Source: Leeuwenhoekiella polynyae (GTDB taxonomy: Bacteria > Bacteroidota > Bacteroidia > Flavobacteriales > Flavobacteriaceae). Taken from it: 64,000 nt of DNA. The translations under genes and the position numbers were made by a program. Below the pieces are notes generated by a model that saw only the letters and a program-made list of their open reading frames with translations, was not told the origin of the DNA and did not search any database. The stretch's first letter is position 1; each line of letters opens with the position of its first letter. Positions 36,960-45,434 of the stretch are shown piece after piece. Location: contig NZ_QOVK01000003.1 of NCBI RefSeq assembly GCF_004104075.1, forward strand, positions 248,001 to 312,000. Direction: 5' to 3'.

Positions 36960-37748
36960 ATGCAAACCGAAAAAGTAATCGATCACATTGTAACCTGGTT
37001 AAAATCTTATGCTACAAACGCAAACATTAAAGGTTTTGTTGTAGGTGTTAGCGGCGGAATAGATAGCGCCACAACGTCTAGCCTTTGTGCTAAAACCGGT
37101 TTACGCGTCCTGTGCGTAGAAATGCCTATTCATCAACCGCAGAGTCACGTTACTCGTGCTCAGGACCATATCGCTCAATTAAAAAAGCGTTTTGCTAATG
37201 TTTCAGATGTACGCGTAGATCTTACGGAAACTTTTGAGACCTTTAAAGGAACTTTACCTGTTGCAGATGCAAATCCTACCTTAGAATTGAGTCTTGCCAA
37301 TACACGTGCTAGACTACGCATGAGTACACTGTATTACTTTGCTGGCTTACACGGTTATCTTGTTGCTGGTACAGGTAATAAAGTAGAAGATTTTGGCGTA
37401 GGTTTTTATACAAAATATGGTGATGGCGGTGTAGATCTAAGCCCTATTGCAGATTTAATGAAAAGTGAAGTTTATGCTATCGCTAAAGAACTTGGCATTC
37501 CTGAAAGCATACAAGTTGCTAAACCCACAGATGGTCTTTGGGGTGATGACCGCAGCGATGAAGATCAAATTGGAGCAACCTACGATGAACTAGAATGGGC
37601 AATGCTTGAAGATGAGAAAGGTAAAACCGCAGCAGCCTTTGAAGGTCGCCAGCAGCAGGTATTTACAATTTACAAAAACTATAATAATGCCAACAAACAC
37701 AAAATGGAGCCAATTCCTGTTTGCGAAATACCGGCAGAATTAAAATAA
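36960..37748 (+). CDS. nadE: Ammonia-dependent NAD+ synthetase NadE
   Basis: NadE converts deamido-NAD and ammonia to NAD+ with ATP. The 262-residue protein has the PP-loop GVSGGIDSATTSSL (about 28-41), GTGNKVEDFGVGFYTKYGDGG (about 139-159, split by conserved Lys and Asp) and KPTDGLWGDDRSDE (about 196-209). There is no glutaminase domain, so it uses free ammonia. The gldC-gldB-nadE neighbourhood is conserved in Flavobacteriia. Confidence 0.96.
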   Translation: MQTEKVIDHIVTWLKSYATNANIKGFVVGVSGGIDSATTSSLCAKTGLRVLCVEMPIHQPQSHVTRAQDHIAQLKKRFANVSDVRVDLTETFETFKGTLPVADANPTLELSLANTRARLRMSTLYYFAGLHGYLVAGTGNKVEDFGVGFYTKYGDGGVDLSPIADLMKSEVYAIAKELGIPESIQVAKPTDGLWGDDRSDEDQIGATYDELEWAMLEDEKGKTAAAFEGRQQQVFTIYKNYNNANKHKMEPIPVCEIPAELK

Positions 37749-37845
37749 AATGTTCGTTTAACCTTTAAATTTATTGTTACAGCGAAAACCATTTGCAATT
37801 AGCATAAATCATATTAATTTAGAAAGCTAAAGACATTTAATCTCT

Positions 37846-38484
37846 ATGATTACGATTACAATAGCAGATCACCATCCCATCGTTATAGATGGGTTAGCTC
37901 ACCTCTTAAAAGACATTCAACACGAGATTATAGATGTTGTTACAGACGGAGATGGGCTCATCCCTTCTTTAGAACAGCAGGTGCCCGATCTTGTAGTCAT
38001 GGAGATTGACATGCCTAATTTGCAAGGCCTTTCTGCCATCAAAGAATTACGCAGATTATTTGCCGGAATTAAAATCATGGTTTTCAGTACGCACCCTGAA
38101 GGGATGTATGCACTAAGTGCCATCAAAGCCGGAGCAATGGGTTATGTGGGGAAAACCGCAGATACTGATGTTGTTCTTAAAGCGATGCTACAGGTTGCCC
38201 GAGGCGGAATTTACCTCAACAACGACCTTGTTGAAATGCTTTCTAATTCTGATCCTTCTAAGAACAATTCTCTTGCTTATAAATACAAGAAACTTTCTAC
38301 ACGCGAGACCGAAGTACTCAACTTGCTTTCTTCTGGCAAGCGTAATAAGGATATTGCAGAGACATTAGACATTAATGAAAAGACGGTAAGTACTTACAAA
38401 ACACGCTTACTTAAAAAACCAGATGCGAGTAGTCTTGCAGAATTGATTCAACAAGCGAGACTTTTACAGACTTCAGATCTTTAA
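37846..38484 (+). CDS. Atypical NarL/LuxR-type response regulator (phosphoacceptor Asp replaced by Glu)
   Basis: This 212-residue protein has a receiver domain (1-120) and a LuxR-type helix-turn-helix (about 150-205; LSTRETEVLNLLSSGKRNKDIAE). In the receiver, the acidic pocket reads ADHH instead of ADD (Asp8, His9) and the phosphoacceptor position is Glu53 in VVMEIDMPN. Ser81 and Lys103 remain. It probably acts without phosphorylation or in a constitutively active state. No histidine kinase is adjacent. Its stop codon overlaps the convergent dnaG stop, so there is no room for a terminator. Confidence 0.9.
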   Translation: MITITIADHHPIVIDGLAHLLKDIQHEIIDVVTDGDGLIPSLEQQVPDLVVMEIDMPNLQGLSAIKELRRLFAGIKIMVFSTHPEGMYALSAIKAGAMGYVGKTADTDVVLKAMLQVARGGIYLNNDLVEMLSNSDPSKNNSLAYKYKKLSTRETEVLNLLSSGKRNKDIAETLDINEKTVSTYKTRLLKKPDASSLAELIQQARLLQTSDL

Positions 38485-40466
38485 CGCATAAATGGCATAA
38501 TCACCAGATTGCGCTTTTTTGCAATAAGAACCTCAAGCGTCTTATAATCTTTATACTCTTCCATAAATTCTTTAGCATTTTCAGGAAGCTCACCAGATTT
38601 TAGCTGCTCTCCAAATTCTGACATTTTACTTTGTATTAAAAAATGACGCAAGTTCAAAAGCGTTTGCACAGTTTCTAAGCCTGAATTGTCTTTTAAAGAT
38701 TTTACATAAATCTCGTGCGTATCCCATTTGTGCAGGGTGTGTCTTTCGGGCTCAAAAGCTATAGAAGATATTTTACCCATTATCTCAGGCTCTAAACTCT
38801 GCCCCAGCTGATCTAATTTAATCTCGCCTTCTTCACGAGTTAAATGCTCAATTAAAACGGGGTAAATATTCTGAAAATCTTCATTAGCAAACTCCACTTC
38901 ATCCTCCTGGAGATCTAAGTAGATTTTCTCATAGATGATAAGCTCCCGCTTGACTTCTTTTTCTACAAGGTTTCCATCTTCATCCTCTTCAATAATTAAA
39001 TCTAAGAATTCTACAGGCTCCTTGCCAAAAGTAATCAACAGCTTAATGATGTTTTGCTCCAGTTCATATTGTCTGCGAAACTTAACTTTCTCCTCATTTT
39101 TTAGCGCAACCATTTCCCCGTTACCGCCAGCTTTCGGCTTCTCTTCTTTTACAACATCTTTTTTTCCTTTATTTCGTATTTGCGCCAGCGTATTAAAAAG
39201 AACATTTTCAGTGATGTCCATAATACGCGCACATTCTTGCACATAGATTTCCCGCTTAATAACATCAGGAATTTTAGCGATACTTTCTACCATATCACGC
39301 ACAAGCCCTGCCTTTTTAACCGGATCACCTTGCGCTTCCTTTACCAATAGGGAAGCTTTATACTGAATAAAATCTTTAGCATTTTCTTTTAAGAAATCTT
39401 CAACTTCGGTTAAAGTATGCTTTCGCGAAAAGCTGTCAGGGTCTTCCCCTTCGGGAAAACTACATACCTTTACGTTCATTCCCTGTTCAAGAATCAAATC
39501 AATCCCGCGTATCGAAGCGCGTTGCCCGGCTGCATCCCCATCAAATAAAACAGTGATATTCGGCGTAAGACGGTTTATCAACCGTATCTGCTCTGGTGTA
39601 AGCGCAGTACCTGAAGAAGAAACCACATTCTCAATACCCAATTGATGCATCTGTATTACATCGGTATAACCTTCTACTAAAAAACAATTATCCTCCTTTG
39701 CAATAGCTTGTTTGGCATGATAAATCCCGTAAAGCACTTTAGATTTATGATAGATATCACTCTCCGGACTGTTTAAGTATTTTGCGGCCTTTTTCTCGTT
39801 AGTTAGGATTCGGCCTCCAAACCCCAAAACCCTTCCACTCATAGACTGAATGGGAAACATCACACGCCCTTTAAACCGGTCAAACTGCTTCTCTTCTTTT
39901 ACGATAGAAAGTCCGGTTTTTTCCAAATACTCTAGCTTGTAACCTTTACGAATTGCCTCTGAAGTAAAGGCATCCCATGTGTCAGGAGAATACCCTAACT
40001 GAAATTTCTCTATGGTATCTTCAGAAAAATCACGCTCTTTAAAATAAGAAAGCCCAATGGCTTTTCCCTGTTCAGTATTTAGCAGCGTTTTATGAAAATA
40101 GTCTTTAGCAAACTCAGAAACCACATACATACTCTCCCGCTCATTCGCCTGCTCTTTCTGCTCGTCTGTCTGCTCGGTTTCTTCAACTTCTATATTGTAC
40201 TTTTTTGCCAAATATTTTATGGCTTCAGGATACGTGAAATGCTCGTGCTCCATCAAAAAAGCAACCGCATTGCCTCCTTTTCCGCTTGAGAAATCTTTCC
40301 AAATCTGTTTTACCGGGGAAACCATAAAGCTGGGCGAGCGCTCATCTGTAAACGGACTCAAGCCTTTAAAGTTAGAGCCTGATTTTTTTAACTGCACAAA
40401 ATCTCCAATAACCTCCTCTACCCGAGCGGTTTCAAAAACATTATCTATAGTGGTTTTAGAGATCAA
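38481..40466 (-). CDS. dnaG: DNA primase DnaG lacking the zinc ligands
   Basis: DnaG makes RNA primers for replication. The 661-residue protein has the N-terminal CHC2 fold, the catalytic core with RFKGRVMFPI, VLGFGGR, the TOPRIM EGYTDVIQMHQ (about 265-275) and DGDAAGQRA (about 310-318), and a C-terminal helicase-binding region. In the N-terminal domain the four zinc positions are Ser37, Thr40, Asp58 and Ser61 (GLSPFTDERSPSF, KDFSSGKGG), so zinc cannot bind in the usual way although the fold pattern is kept. The length is normal and the gene intact. Confidence 0.96.
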   Translation of the reverse strand: MISKTTIDNVFETARVEEVIGDFVQLKKSGSNFKGLSPFTDERSPSFMVSPVKQIWKDFSSGKGGNAVAFLMEHEHFTYPEAIKYLAKKYNIEVEETEQTDEQKEQANERESMYVVSEFAKDYFHKTLLNTEQGKAIGLSYFKERDFSEDTIEKFQLGYSPDTWDAFTSEAIRKGYKLEYLEKTGLSIVKEEKQFDRFKGRVMFPIQSMSGRVLGFGGRILTNEKKAAKYLNSPESDIYHKSKVLYGIYHAKQAIAKEDNCFLVEGYTDVIQMHQLGIENVVSSSGTALTPEQIRLINRLTPNITVLFDGDAAGQRASIRGIDLILEQGMNVKVCSFPEGEDPDSFSRKHTLTEVEDFLKENAKDFIQYKASLLVKEAQGDPVKKAGLVRDMVESIAKIPDVIKREIYVQECARIMDITENVLFNTLAQIRNKGKKDVVKEEKPKAGGNGEMVALKNEEKVKFRRQYELEQNIIKLLITFGKEPVEFLDLIIEEDEDGNLVEKEVKRELIIYEKIYLDLQEDEVEFANEDFQNIYPVLIEHLTREEGEIKLDQLGQSLEPEIMGKISSIAFEPERHTLHKWDTHEIYVKSLKDNSGLETVQTLLNLRHFLIQSKMSEFGEQLKSGELPENAKEFMEEYKDYKTLEVLIAKKRNLVIMPFMR

Positions 40467-40525
40467 ATTAGTGCTGTTTGCTAAATATTAAAAAAGAATG
40501 CTTGCAAATTTACTACAATAAAAAA

Positions 40526-40551
40526 ACCTGCACGAGATTAAGCGTGCAGGT
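40526..40551 (-). terminator. Terminator after the outer-membrane protein gene
   Basis: ACCTGCACG (40526-40534) pairs with CGTGCAGGT (40543-40551). On the minus strand the stem is followed by a run of T (complement of 40520-40525). It lies 33 bp after the stop of the gene ending at 40584. Confidence 0.75.
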
Positions 40552-40583
40552 CTTACATTTATGGTTAGCATATGCTACCCGCA

Positions 40584-41615
40584 TTAATCCATATCAAAAC
40601 GCAAGCCTACAGAAATGTTGCGTTGCTCTACGGGATTGTTTTTAAAGATGGTATTCAAATCATATTTCACATAAAGTGCAGTATCGCCAAAAGCTACATA
40701 ACCACTCACACCATAAATGAAATTATTAGTATTAAAATTCTGTTTGAATTTATCCTTACGATCATCGCCATTTTCTTCATATTTCAGTTTTTGAATAGTC
40801 AATAAATTGAAGCCGGCATAACCACCCAATCCTATTTTAAACTGATTTCTTGTTGAGTATCTAAAATAGTTGTCACCGGTATGTTTTGTTGAAGGACCAA
40901 ATTCAAAATGAACAGGAAAAACCAAATGGTCCATTCTAAATTTTGATTTATCCAAATTCAACGGAAACGTTTCTAGAACCGTCTGATCGCCCTGCTCAAC
41001 CAAGTATTGGTTATCATCTAATTTTAACCCATTAAATTGAAAACTGAATCCATACTTCAATCGAAGAAAGTTAGAGTTTGTAAACACGCGGGTTTTCCAG
41101 GCCAGACCCAATTCAAAAAAGCGGCTGCCTCCTATTTTATAAGGTGAATCGTTAAGAGACTGTCCCTCAATTAAAGCATTATTAAAACCTATAGCCAACA
41201 CGATATCTGAAGTTGTGCGGCGATCGTAAACCACTTCTCTTTTATCACTTCCCAAACTCAGCTTTTCATCACCTATAAAAATTCCAAAAAAAGAATCATC
41301 TTCAAAATCTTCATTACGCTCCAGAAGATCTATTTTGCTTTCTAAAATAGCCAATTTATCTTCTATATTTCTGGCGTGCTTTTTTGCAGCTTCTTTCTTT
41401 AAAACCGAAGCCTCTTCTGCAGTTAACTCCCCATTTTCTTGGCGCTTATTAATCGCTATAACCTCAATTTTTAATGCTTCTTTCTCGTCAAGAATTACCT
41501 GTTCTTTCTGGGCTTGTAATTCTAAAACAGTCTCTTGTTTTTTAGTGGTTTGAGCACTGATTTTTGCAGGTAATAAACTGATACCTGCAATTAATAATAG
41601 TAGTAACGTTCTCAT
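40584..41615 (-). CDS. Outer-membrane beta-barrel protein with coiled-coil N-terminus
   Basis: This 343-residue protein has a signal peptide (about 1-21) and a long charged coiled-coil (about 25-100, rich in Lys/Glu with LESKIDLLERNEDFED). The rest is a predicted barrel of about 230 residues with alternating strands ending in ISVGLRFDMD. It resembles PorT/OmpA-like barrels of Bacteroidota. It is third in a minus-strand group with an ECF sigma factor and a membrane protein, so it is likely a target or sensor partner of that system. Function unknown. Confidence 0.75.
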   Translation of the reverse strand: MRTLLLLLIAGISLLPAKISAQTTKKQETVLELQAQKEQVILDEKEALKIEVIAINKRQENGELTAEEASVLKKEAAKKHARNIEDKLAILESKIDLLERNEDFEDDSFFGIFIGDEKLSLGSDKREVVYDRRTTSDIVLAIGFNNALIEGQSLNDSPYKIGGSRFFELGLAWKTRVFTNSNFLRLKYGFSFQFNGLKLDDNQYLVEQGDQTVLETFPLNLDKSKFRMDHLVFPVHFEFGPSTKHTGDNYFRYSTRNQFKIGLGGYAGFNLLTIQKLKYEENGDDRKDKFKQNFNTNNFIYGVSGYVAFGDTALYVKYDLNTIFKNNPVEQRNISVGLRFDMD

Positions 41616-41698
41616 AATTTTTGATTTAGTTTCAGGATATCGCTCTCCCCCCTGATGGCAGAGAGCAGTTTCCCAAAGATTGATGAATGAATGTTTAT

Positions 41699-42439
41699 TT
41701 AATTATTGCGTGAAGCAACAGCTTCTCTAGCTTTTAGAAAGCCTTCTTTAAGCGCTTCAAAAACGCGGTCTCTAAAAGAGGGGTCCAGCTCTTCTTCAAC
41801 CTCATACAGCAATGCTTCTGCACTTACTGCATTGCGCTCTTTATCAAATACTTTTTCTGAAATTATATCGCGCTGTGCATCACGCAACAGCTTATCTATT
41901 TCTGCGTCAGAATAGGCGGCACCAGCATTTTGTTGCTCTTGTACTTTTGCGATGATCGCATCTACTTCTGCATCTATTTTTTGTTGTACAGGAGCCTCTA
42001 AAGCTTCTTTTTCCGGTGAAGTTTCCGTGATAACAAGCGCTTCTTTTTGCTTAGCAGAAAGTTCAACTTTTGGATTGCTTTCGTTTTCGGCTGGTTTTTC
42101 TTGAACACGTACTACTTCTTCTCTAACCAACTCCTTATCAATAAGCTTATTTTGTTTCTGCTCTACCGGAAGATCTGTTTCAATTTTAATCTCTTCAACC
42201 GGTACTTCAACAACCTGAGGGTTCTGGTTTTGATCGACGCCGAAAAAGAATTTTCCGCTTAAAATCAGTAACCCTATAAAACTCGCTGCAAGCAATAACC
42301 AGCCGTAGTTCTTTTTACTTTTCCGCTTTGCGGAAGTATCCAGATCTTGCTCTATGCGTTCCCAGGCACCAGCCGATGGTTTGATCTCCCGCTGCTCCAG
42401 CCGTTCGCGCATATTCTCTTCAAATTTTATCGGCGCCAT
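41699..42439 (-). CDS. Single-pass membrane protein, possible anti-sigma-like partner
   Basis: This 246-residue protein has a cytosolic N-terminus of about 45 residues (RERLEQREIKPSAGAWERIE), one transmembrane helix (about 46-67; WLLLAASFIGLLILSG) and a Glu/Lys/Gln-rich, probably extended periplasmic region. It overlaps the sigma-factor gene by 20 bp. Topology and coupling suit an anti-sigma factor, and its N-terminal pattern (one turn with W at the end) is common in Bacteroidota proteins encoded after ECF sigma factors. No zinc-binding HxxxCxxC motif is present. Confidence 0.7.
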   Translation of the reverse strand: MAPIKFEENMRERLEQREIKPSAGAWERIEQDLDTSAKRKSKKNYGWLLLAASFIGLLILSGKFFFGVDQNQNPQVVEVPVEEIKIETDLPVEQKQNKLIDKELVREEVVRVQEKPAENESNPKVELSAKQKEALVITETSPEKEALEAPVQQKIDAEVDAIIAKVQEQQNAGAAYSDAEIDKLLRDAQRDIISEKVFDKERNAVSAEALLYEVEEELDPSFRDRVFEALKEGFLKAREAVASRNN

Positions 42440-42989
42440 ACTTATACGTATTTAATTCACTTAATTTCTGTTGAAGTAACTTTCTGGCTTTAAACAGTTG
42501 GCTTTTTGATGTACTCTCTGCGATTTCTAGCATTTTAGCAATTTCCTGATGTTTGTATCCTTCTATCGCATACATCACAAAGACTGCTCTATATCCTTCT
42601 GGCAATTGATCTATTAAAAGTTGAATGTGCTCAACTTCCAGATTGCTATCCTGCGGATTGTAAGCAGGATCATCACCCTGATTATCATAATCTGTGAAAA
42701 TCATTTTTTGCTCTTTACGCAAATAGGAGATAGATTCATTAACCATTATGCGGCGTACCCAACCTTCAAAACTACCTTCGTCTCTAAAGCGATCCAGATT
42801 TTTAAATACTTTTAAAAACCCATTGCACATCGCTTCTTCGGCTTGCATGATATCTTTTAAATATCTTCTGCAAACACTTAACATTTTAGGTGAATGTAAT
42901 TCATACAATCTTCGCTGCGCTTCCCGGTCTCCCTTTGCCGCCTTTTTAATAAGCTGTTTTTCGTTATTGAAGAATGTAATGACTTTCAC
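42420..42989 (-). CDS. ECF-type RNA polymerase sigma factor
   Basis: This 189-residue sigma-70 family protein has region 2 at about 25-90 (MLSVCRRYLKD, AEEAMCNGFLKVFKNLDRFR, GSFEGWVRRIMVNESISYLR) and region 4 at about 120-175 (LPEGYRAVFVMYAIEGYKHQEIAKML). Regions 1 and 3 are missing, as in ECF factors. It heads an operon with a membrane protein and, after a gap, an outer-membrane protein, which suggests an envelope-stress or surface-sensing role. Confidence 0.92.
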   Translation of the reverse strand: MKVITFFNNEKQLIKKAAKGDREAQRRLYELHSPKMLSVCRRYLKDIMQAEEAMCNGFLKVFKNLDRFRDEGSFEGWVRRIMVNESISYLRKEQKMIFTDYDNQGDDPAYNPQDSNLEVEHIQLLIDQLPEGYRAVFVMYAIEGYKHQEIAKMLEIAESTSKSQLFKARKLLQQKLSELNTYKYGADKI

Positions 42990-43196
42990 AAAACCTGTTT
43001 TACAAAGTTGCTTTAATCTGATTTATTGTTTCCTGTTTTCAATCAAATTGAATTCGCTTTAAAACAAAAAATTAAATCAAACTGTTTTAAAAACTCACTT
43101 CATATATAAAGACGCAGCATTTTTTAAAATGGTTGCCTGGAAGAAAAATATTTTTTGAACTAAATTTTAGTTTGCTGTATTTCAGAATCTTAAAAT

Positions 43197-44174
43197 TTAT
43201 TTTTTTCGCTCAATCACATAATTCACCATCAAGACTAAAGCATCTTTATACTTAGATTCTGGGTATTTTTTGAGTAATTGAAGTGCTTCTTGCTGAAGTG
43301 CTTTCATTTTAGACACGGCATAATCCAACCCACCCGATTGCTTTACGTAATCGATTACTTCGTTTACACGCTTTTTGTCTTTATTGTGATTCTTAACCGA
43401 ATTGATGAGCCACTTTCTCTGTTTGTCATTGCTGTTATTCACCGCGTAGATAAGCGGTAAAGTCATTTTTTGCTCTTTAATATCAATCCCGGTAGGCTTG
43501 CCAATTTTTTGAGAGCCGTAGTCAAAAAGATCGTCTTTAATTTGAAAAGCAAGACCTATAAGTTCACCAAATTTACGCATCGTCTCGATATCTTTCTTAC
43601 CGGCATGCACCGCACAAGCACCCATAGCACAGCAAGCCGCAATAAGGGTTGCTGTTTTCTGCCGAATGATTTCAAAGTAAATTTCTTCGGTGATGTCAAG
43701 GTTTCTAGCTTTTTCAATTTGCAATAATTCCCCCTCACTCATTTCTCGCACAGCTACAGAAATTATCTGAAGCAAATCAAAATCTTCATTATCTATAGAA
43801 AGTAAAAGACCTTTAGACAATAAAAAATCACCTACGAGAACGGCGATTTTATTTTTCCAAAGTGCATTAAGACTAAAGAATCCACGCCTGCGGTAACTGT
43901 CGTCTACCACATCATCATGAACCAAAGTAGCGGTATGTATCAACTCAATTACAGATGCTCCTCTATAGGTACGGTCATTGAGGCGCTCATCTCCAAGCAT
44001 TTTTGCAACGAGAAAGACAAACATCGGCCGCATCTGTTTCCCCTTGCGGTTCACAATATAATGCGTGATACGATTGAGAAGCGGAACTTTAGATTTCATT
44101 GAAAGCGAAAACTTCTGCTCAAAGAGTTCCATCTCGTGAGCAATAGGCTGCTTAATTTGTTCGGCTACTTTCAA
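43197..44174 (-). CDS. Polyprenyl synthetase (trans-isoprenyl diphosphate synthase)
   Basis: This 325-residue enzyme builds the long isoprenoid chain for menaquinone or the cell-wall carrier. It has the first aspartate-rich motif DDVVDD (about 92-97), the lipid-binding KGKQMRPMF (about 49-57) and the second motif KDDLFDYG (about 217-224). The chain length is not predictable by eye; an octaprenyl-type IspB-like product is likely in this group. Single gene. Confidence 0.93.
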   Translation of the reverse strand: MKVAEQIKQPIAHEMELFEQKFSLSMKSKVPLLNRITHYIVNRKGKQMRPMFVFLVAKMLGDERLNDRTYRGASVIELIHTATLVHDDVVDDSYRRRGFFSLNALWKNKIAVLVGDFLLSKGLLLSIDNEDFDLLQIISVAVREMSEGELLQIEKARNLDITEEIYFEIIRQKTATLIAACCAMGACAVHAGKKDIETMRKFGELIGLAFQIKDDLFDYGSQKIGKPTGIDIKEQKMTLPLIYAVNNSNDKQRKWLINSVKNHNKDKKRVNEVIDYVKQSGGLDYAVSKMKALQQEALQLLKKYPESKYKDALVLMVNYVIERKK

Positions 44175-44276
44175 TTATTTATTGTTATTGCTATTATTAT
44201 TTTTATTACAATTACCAGGTGCCGTATTTCTATATATTCTAGTTTAGAATCAAAATTCCTTTAAAAAAAAACTTAC

Positions 44277-45320
44277 TTAAGCTTCCTTATTAGCTAACTG
44301 GCCGCAGGCGGCATCAATATCTTTTCCGCGAGAGCGACGCACGGTAACAGTAATACCACGATCTTCAAGCTTGGCTACATATCTGTTTATTGCCTCAGGG
44401 TCTGCCTGCTGAAACTGACCATCATCAATAGGATTGTATTCGATCAAATTCACCTTACTGGGTACCGCCAGACAAAAATCTATTAAGGCTTCGATATCTT
44501 TATCCTGATCATTTATACCTCGCCACACCACATATTCGTAGGTTATGCGCTTTTTAGTTTTGACATACCAATACTGCAATGCATCTTTCAATTCTTGAAG
44601 CGGCATCTGCTCATTAAACGGCATAATATCGGTACGCACATCATCTAGAGCTGAGTGTAAAGAAACCGCCAGATTGAATTTAACCTCATCATCTGCCATT
44701 TTCTTTATGATCTTGGGAACACCAGAAGTTGAAACCGTAATGCGCTTAGGAGACATCCCTAAACCATCAGGAGCGGTGATTTTTTCAATAGATTTAACTA
44801 CATTATTGTAATTCATCAACGGCTCTCCCATTCCCATAAAAACGATATTAGAAAGCGGTCTGTTGTGATACAATCGACTTTGCTGATCTATCGCCACAAC
44901 CTGATCAAAAATCTCATCAGGATTGAGATTACGCATGCGCTTTAAACGAGCAGTAGCACAAAATTTACAATTTAGACTACACCCTACCTGTGAAGAAACA
45001 CAAGCTGTAGTTCTTGAAGAAGTCGGGATCAGAACAGATTCTACGGTAAGACCATCATGCAATTTCACTGCATTTTTAATTGTACCGTCATTACTACGCT
45101 GCATCTGATCAACCTTAATGTGATTGATCACAAAATGCTCATCCAGAAAGCTTCGGGTTTCTTTAGAGAGATTAGTCATGTCTTCAAAAGCGTGTGCGCC
45201 TTTACTCCATAACCACTCATAAACCTGGTTTCCTCGAAAAGCTTTTTCACCTTGAGCGACAAAGTAATCCCGTAACTCATCACGCGTAAGTGCCCGTATG
45301 TCTTTTTTAGTTTTTATCAC
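44277..45320 (-). CDS. rlmN: 23S rRNA/tRNA adenine-C2 methyltransferase RlmN
   Basis: This 347-residue radical SAM enzyme methylates A2503 of 23S rRNA and A37 of some tRNAs. The cluster motif is GCSLNCKFC (about 113-121); the mechanistic Cys near the C-terminus is in the segment DIDAACGQL (about 335-343). It starts with GTG at 45320; the -7 promoter box TATCTTTG ends only 4 nt upstream, which suggests a leaderless mRNA. Confidence 0.95.
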   Translation of the reverse strand: MIKTKKDIRALTRDELRDYFVAQGEKAFRGNQVYEWLWSKGAHAFEDMTNLSKETRSFLDEHFVINHIKVDQMQRSNDGTIKNAVKLHDGLTVESVLIPTSSRTTACVSSQVGCSLNCKFCATARLKRMRNLNPDEIFDQVVAIDQQSRLYHNRPLSNIVFMGMGEPLMNYNNVVKSIEKITAPDGLGMSPKRITVSTSGVPKIIKKMADDEVKFNLAVSLHSALDDVRTDIMPFNEQMPLQELKDALQYWYVKTKKRITYEYVVWRGINDQDKDIEALIDFCLAVPSKVNLIEYNPIDDGQFQQADPEAINRYVAKLEDRGITVTVRRSRGKDIDAACGQLANKEA

Positions 45321-45324
45321 GGTG

Positions 45325-45332
45325 CAAAGATA
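45325..45332 (-). promoter_or_regulatory. -7 promoter box of rlmN
   Basis: Minus-strand TATCTTTG fits TAnnTTTG exactly. It ends 4 nt before the GTG start codon, so transcription would begin at or just before the start codon. A matching -33 TTTG is not obvious. Confidence 0.45.
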
Positions 45333-45380
45333 CCAATTAGCAGCGTGTTAGCTATAACAGGTTTCCTAACTTTTAAGCAT

Positions 45381-45414
45381 AAAAAATCCCCGGTAAAATT
45401 ACCGAGGATTTTTT
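45381..45414 (-). terminator. Terminator after queA
   Basis: AAAAAATCCCCGGTAA (45381-45396) pairs with TTACCGAGGATTTTTT (45399-45414) with one mismatch, 20 bp after the queA stop. The A/T flanks make it usable on both strands. Confidence 0.75.
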
Positions 45415-45434
45415 ATAAGAATAGCTCTTTTAGA

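Noticed and set aside
38481-38484. Possible annotation error where the response regulator and dnaG stop codons overlap
   Set aside because: Both frames end in normal C-termini; it is a simple convergent overlap.
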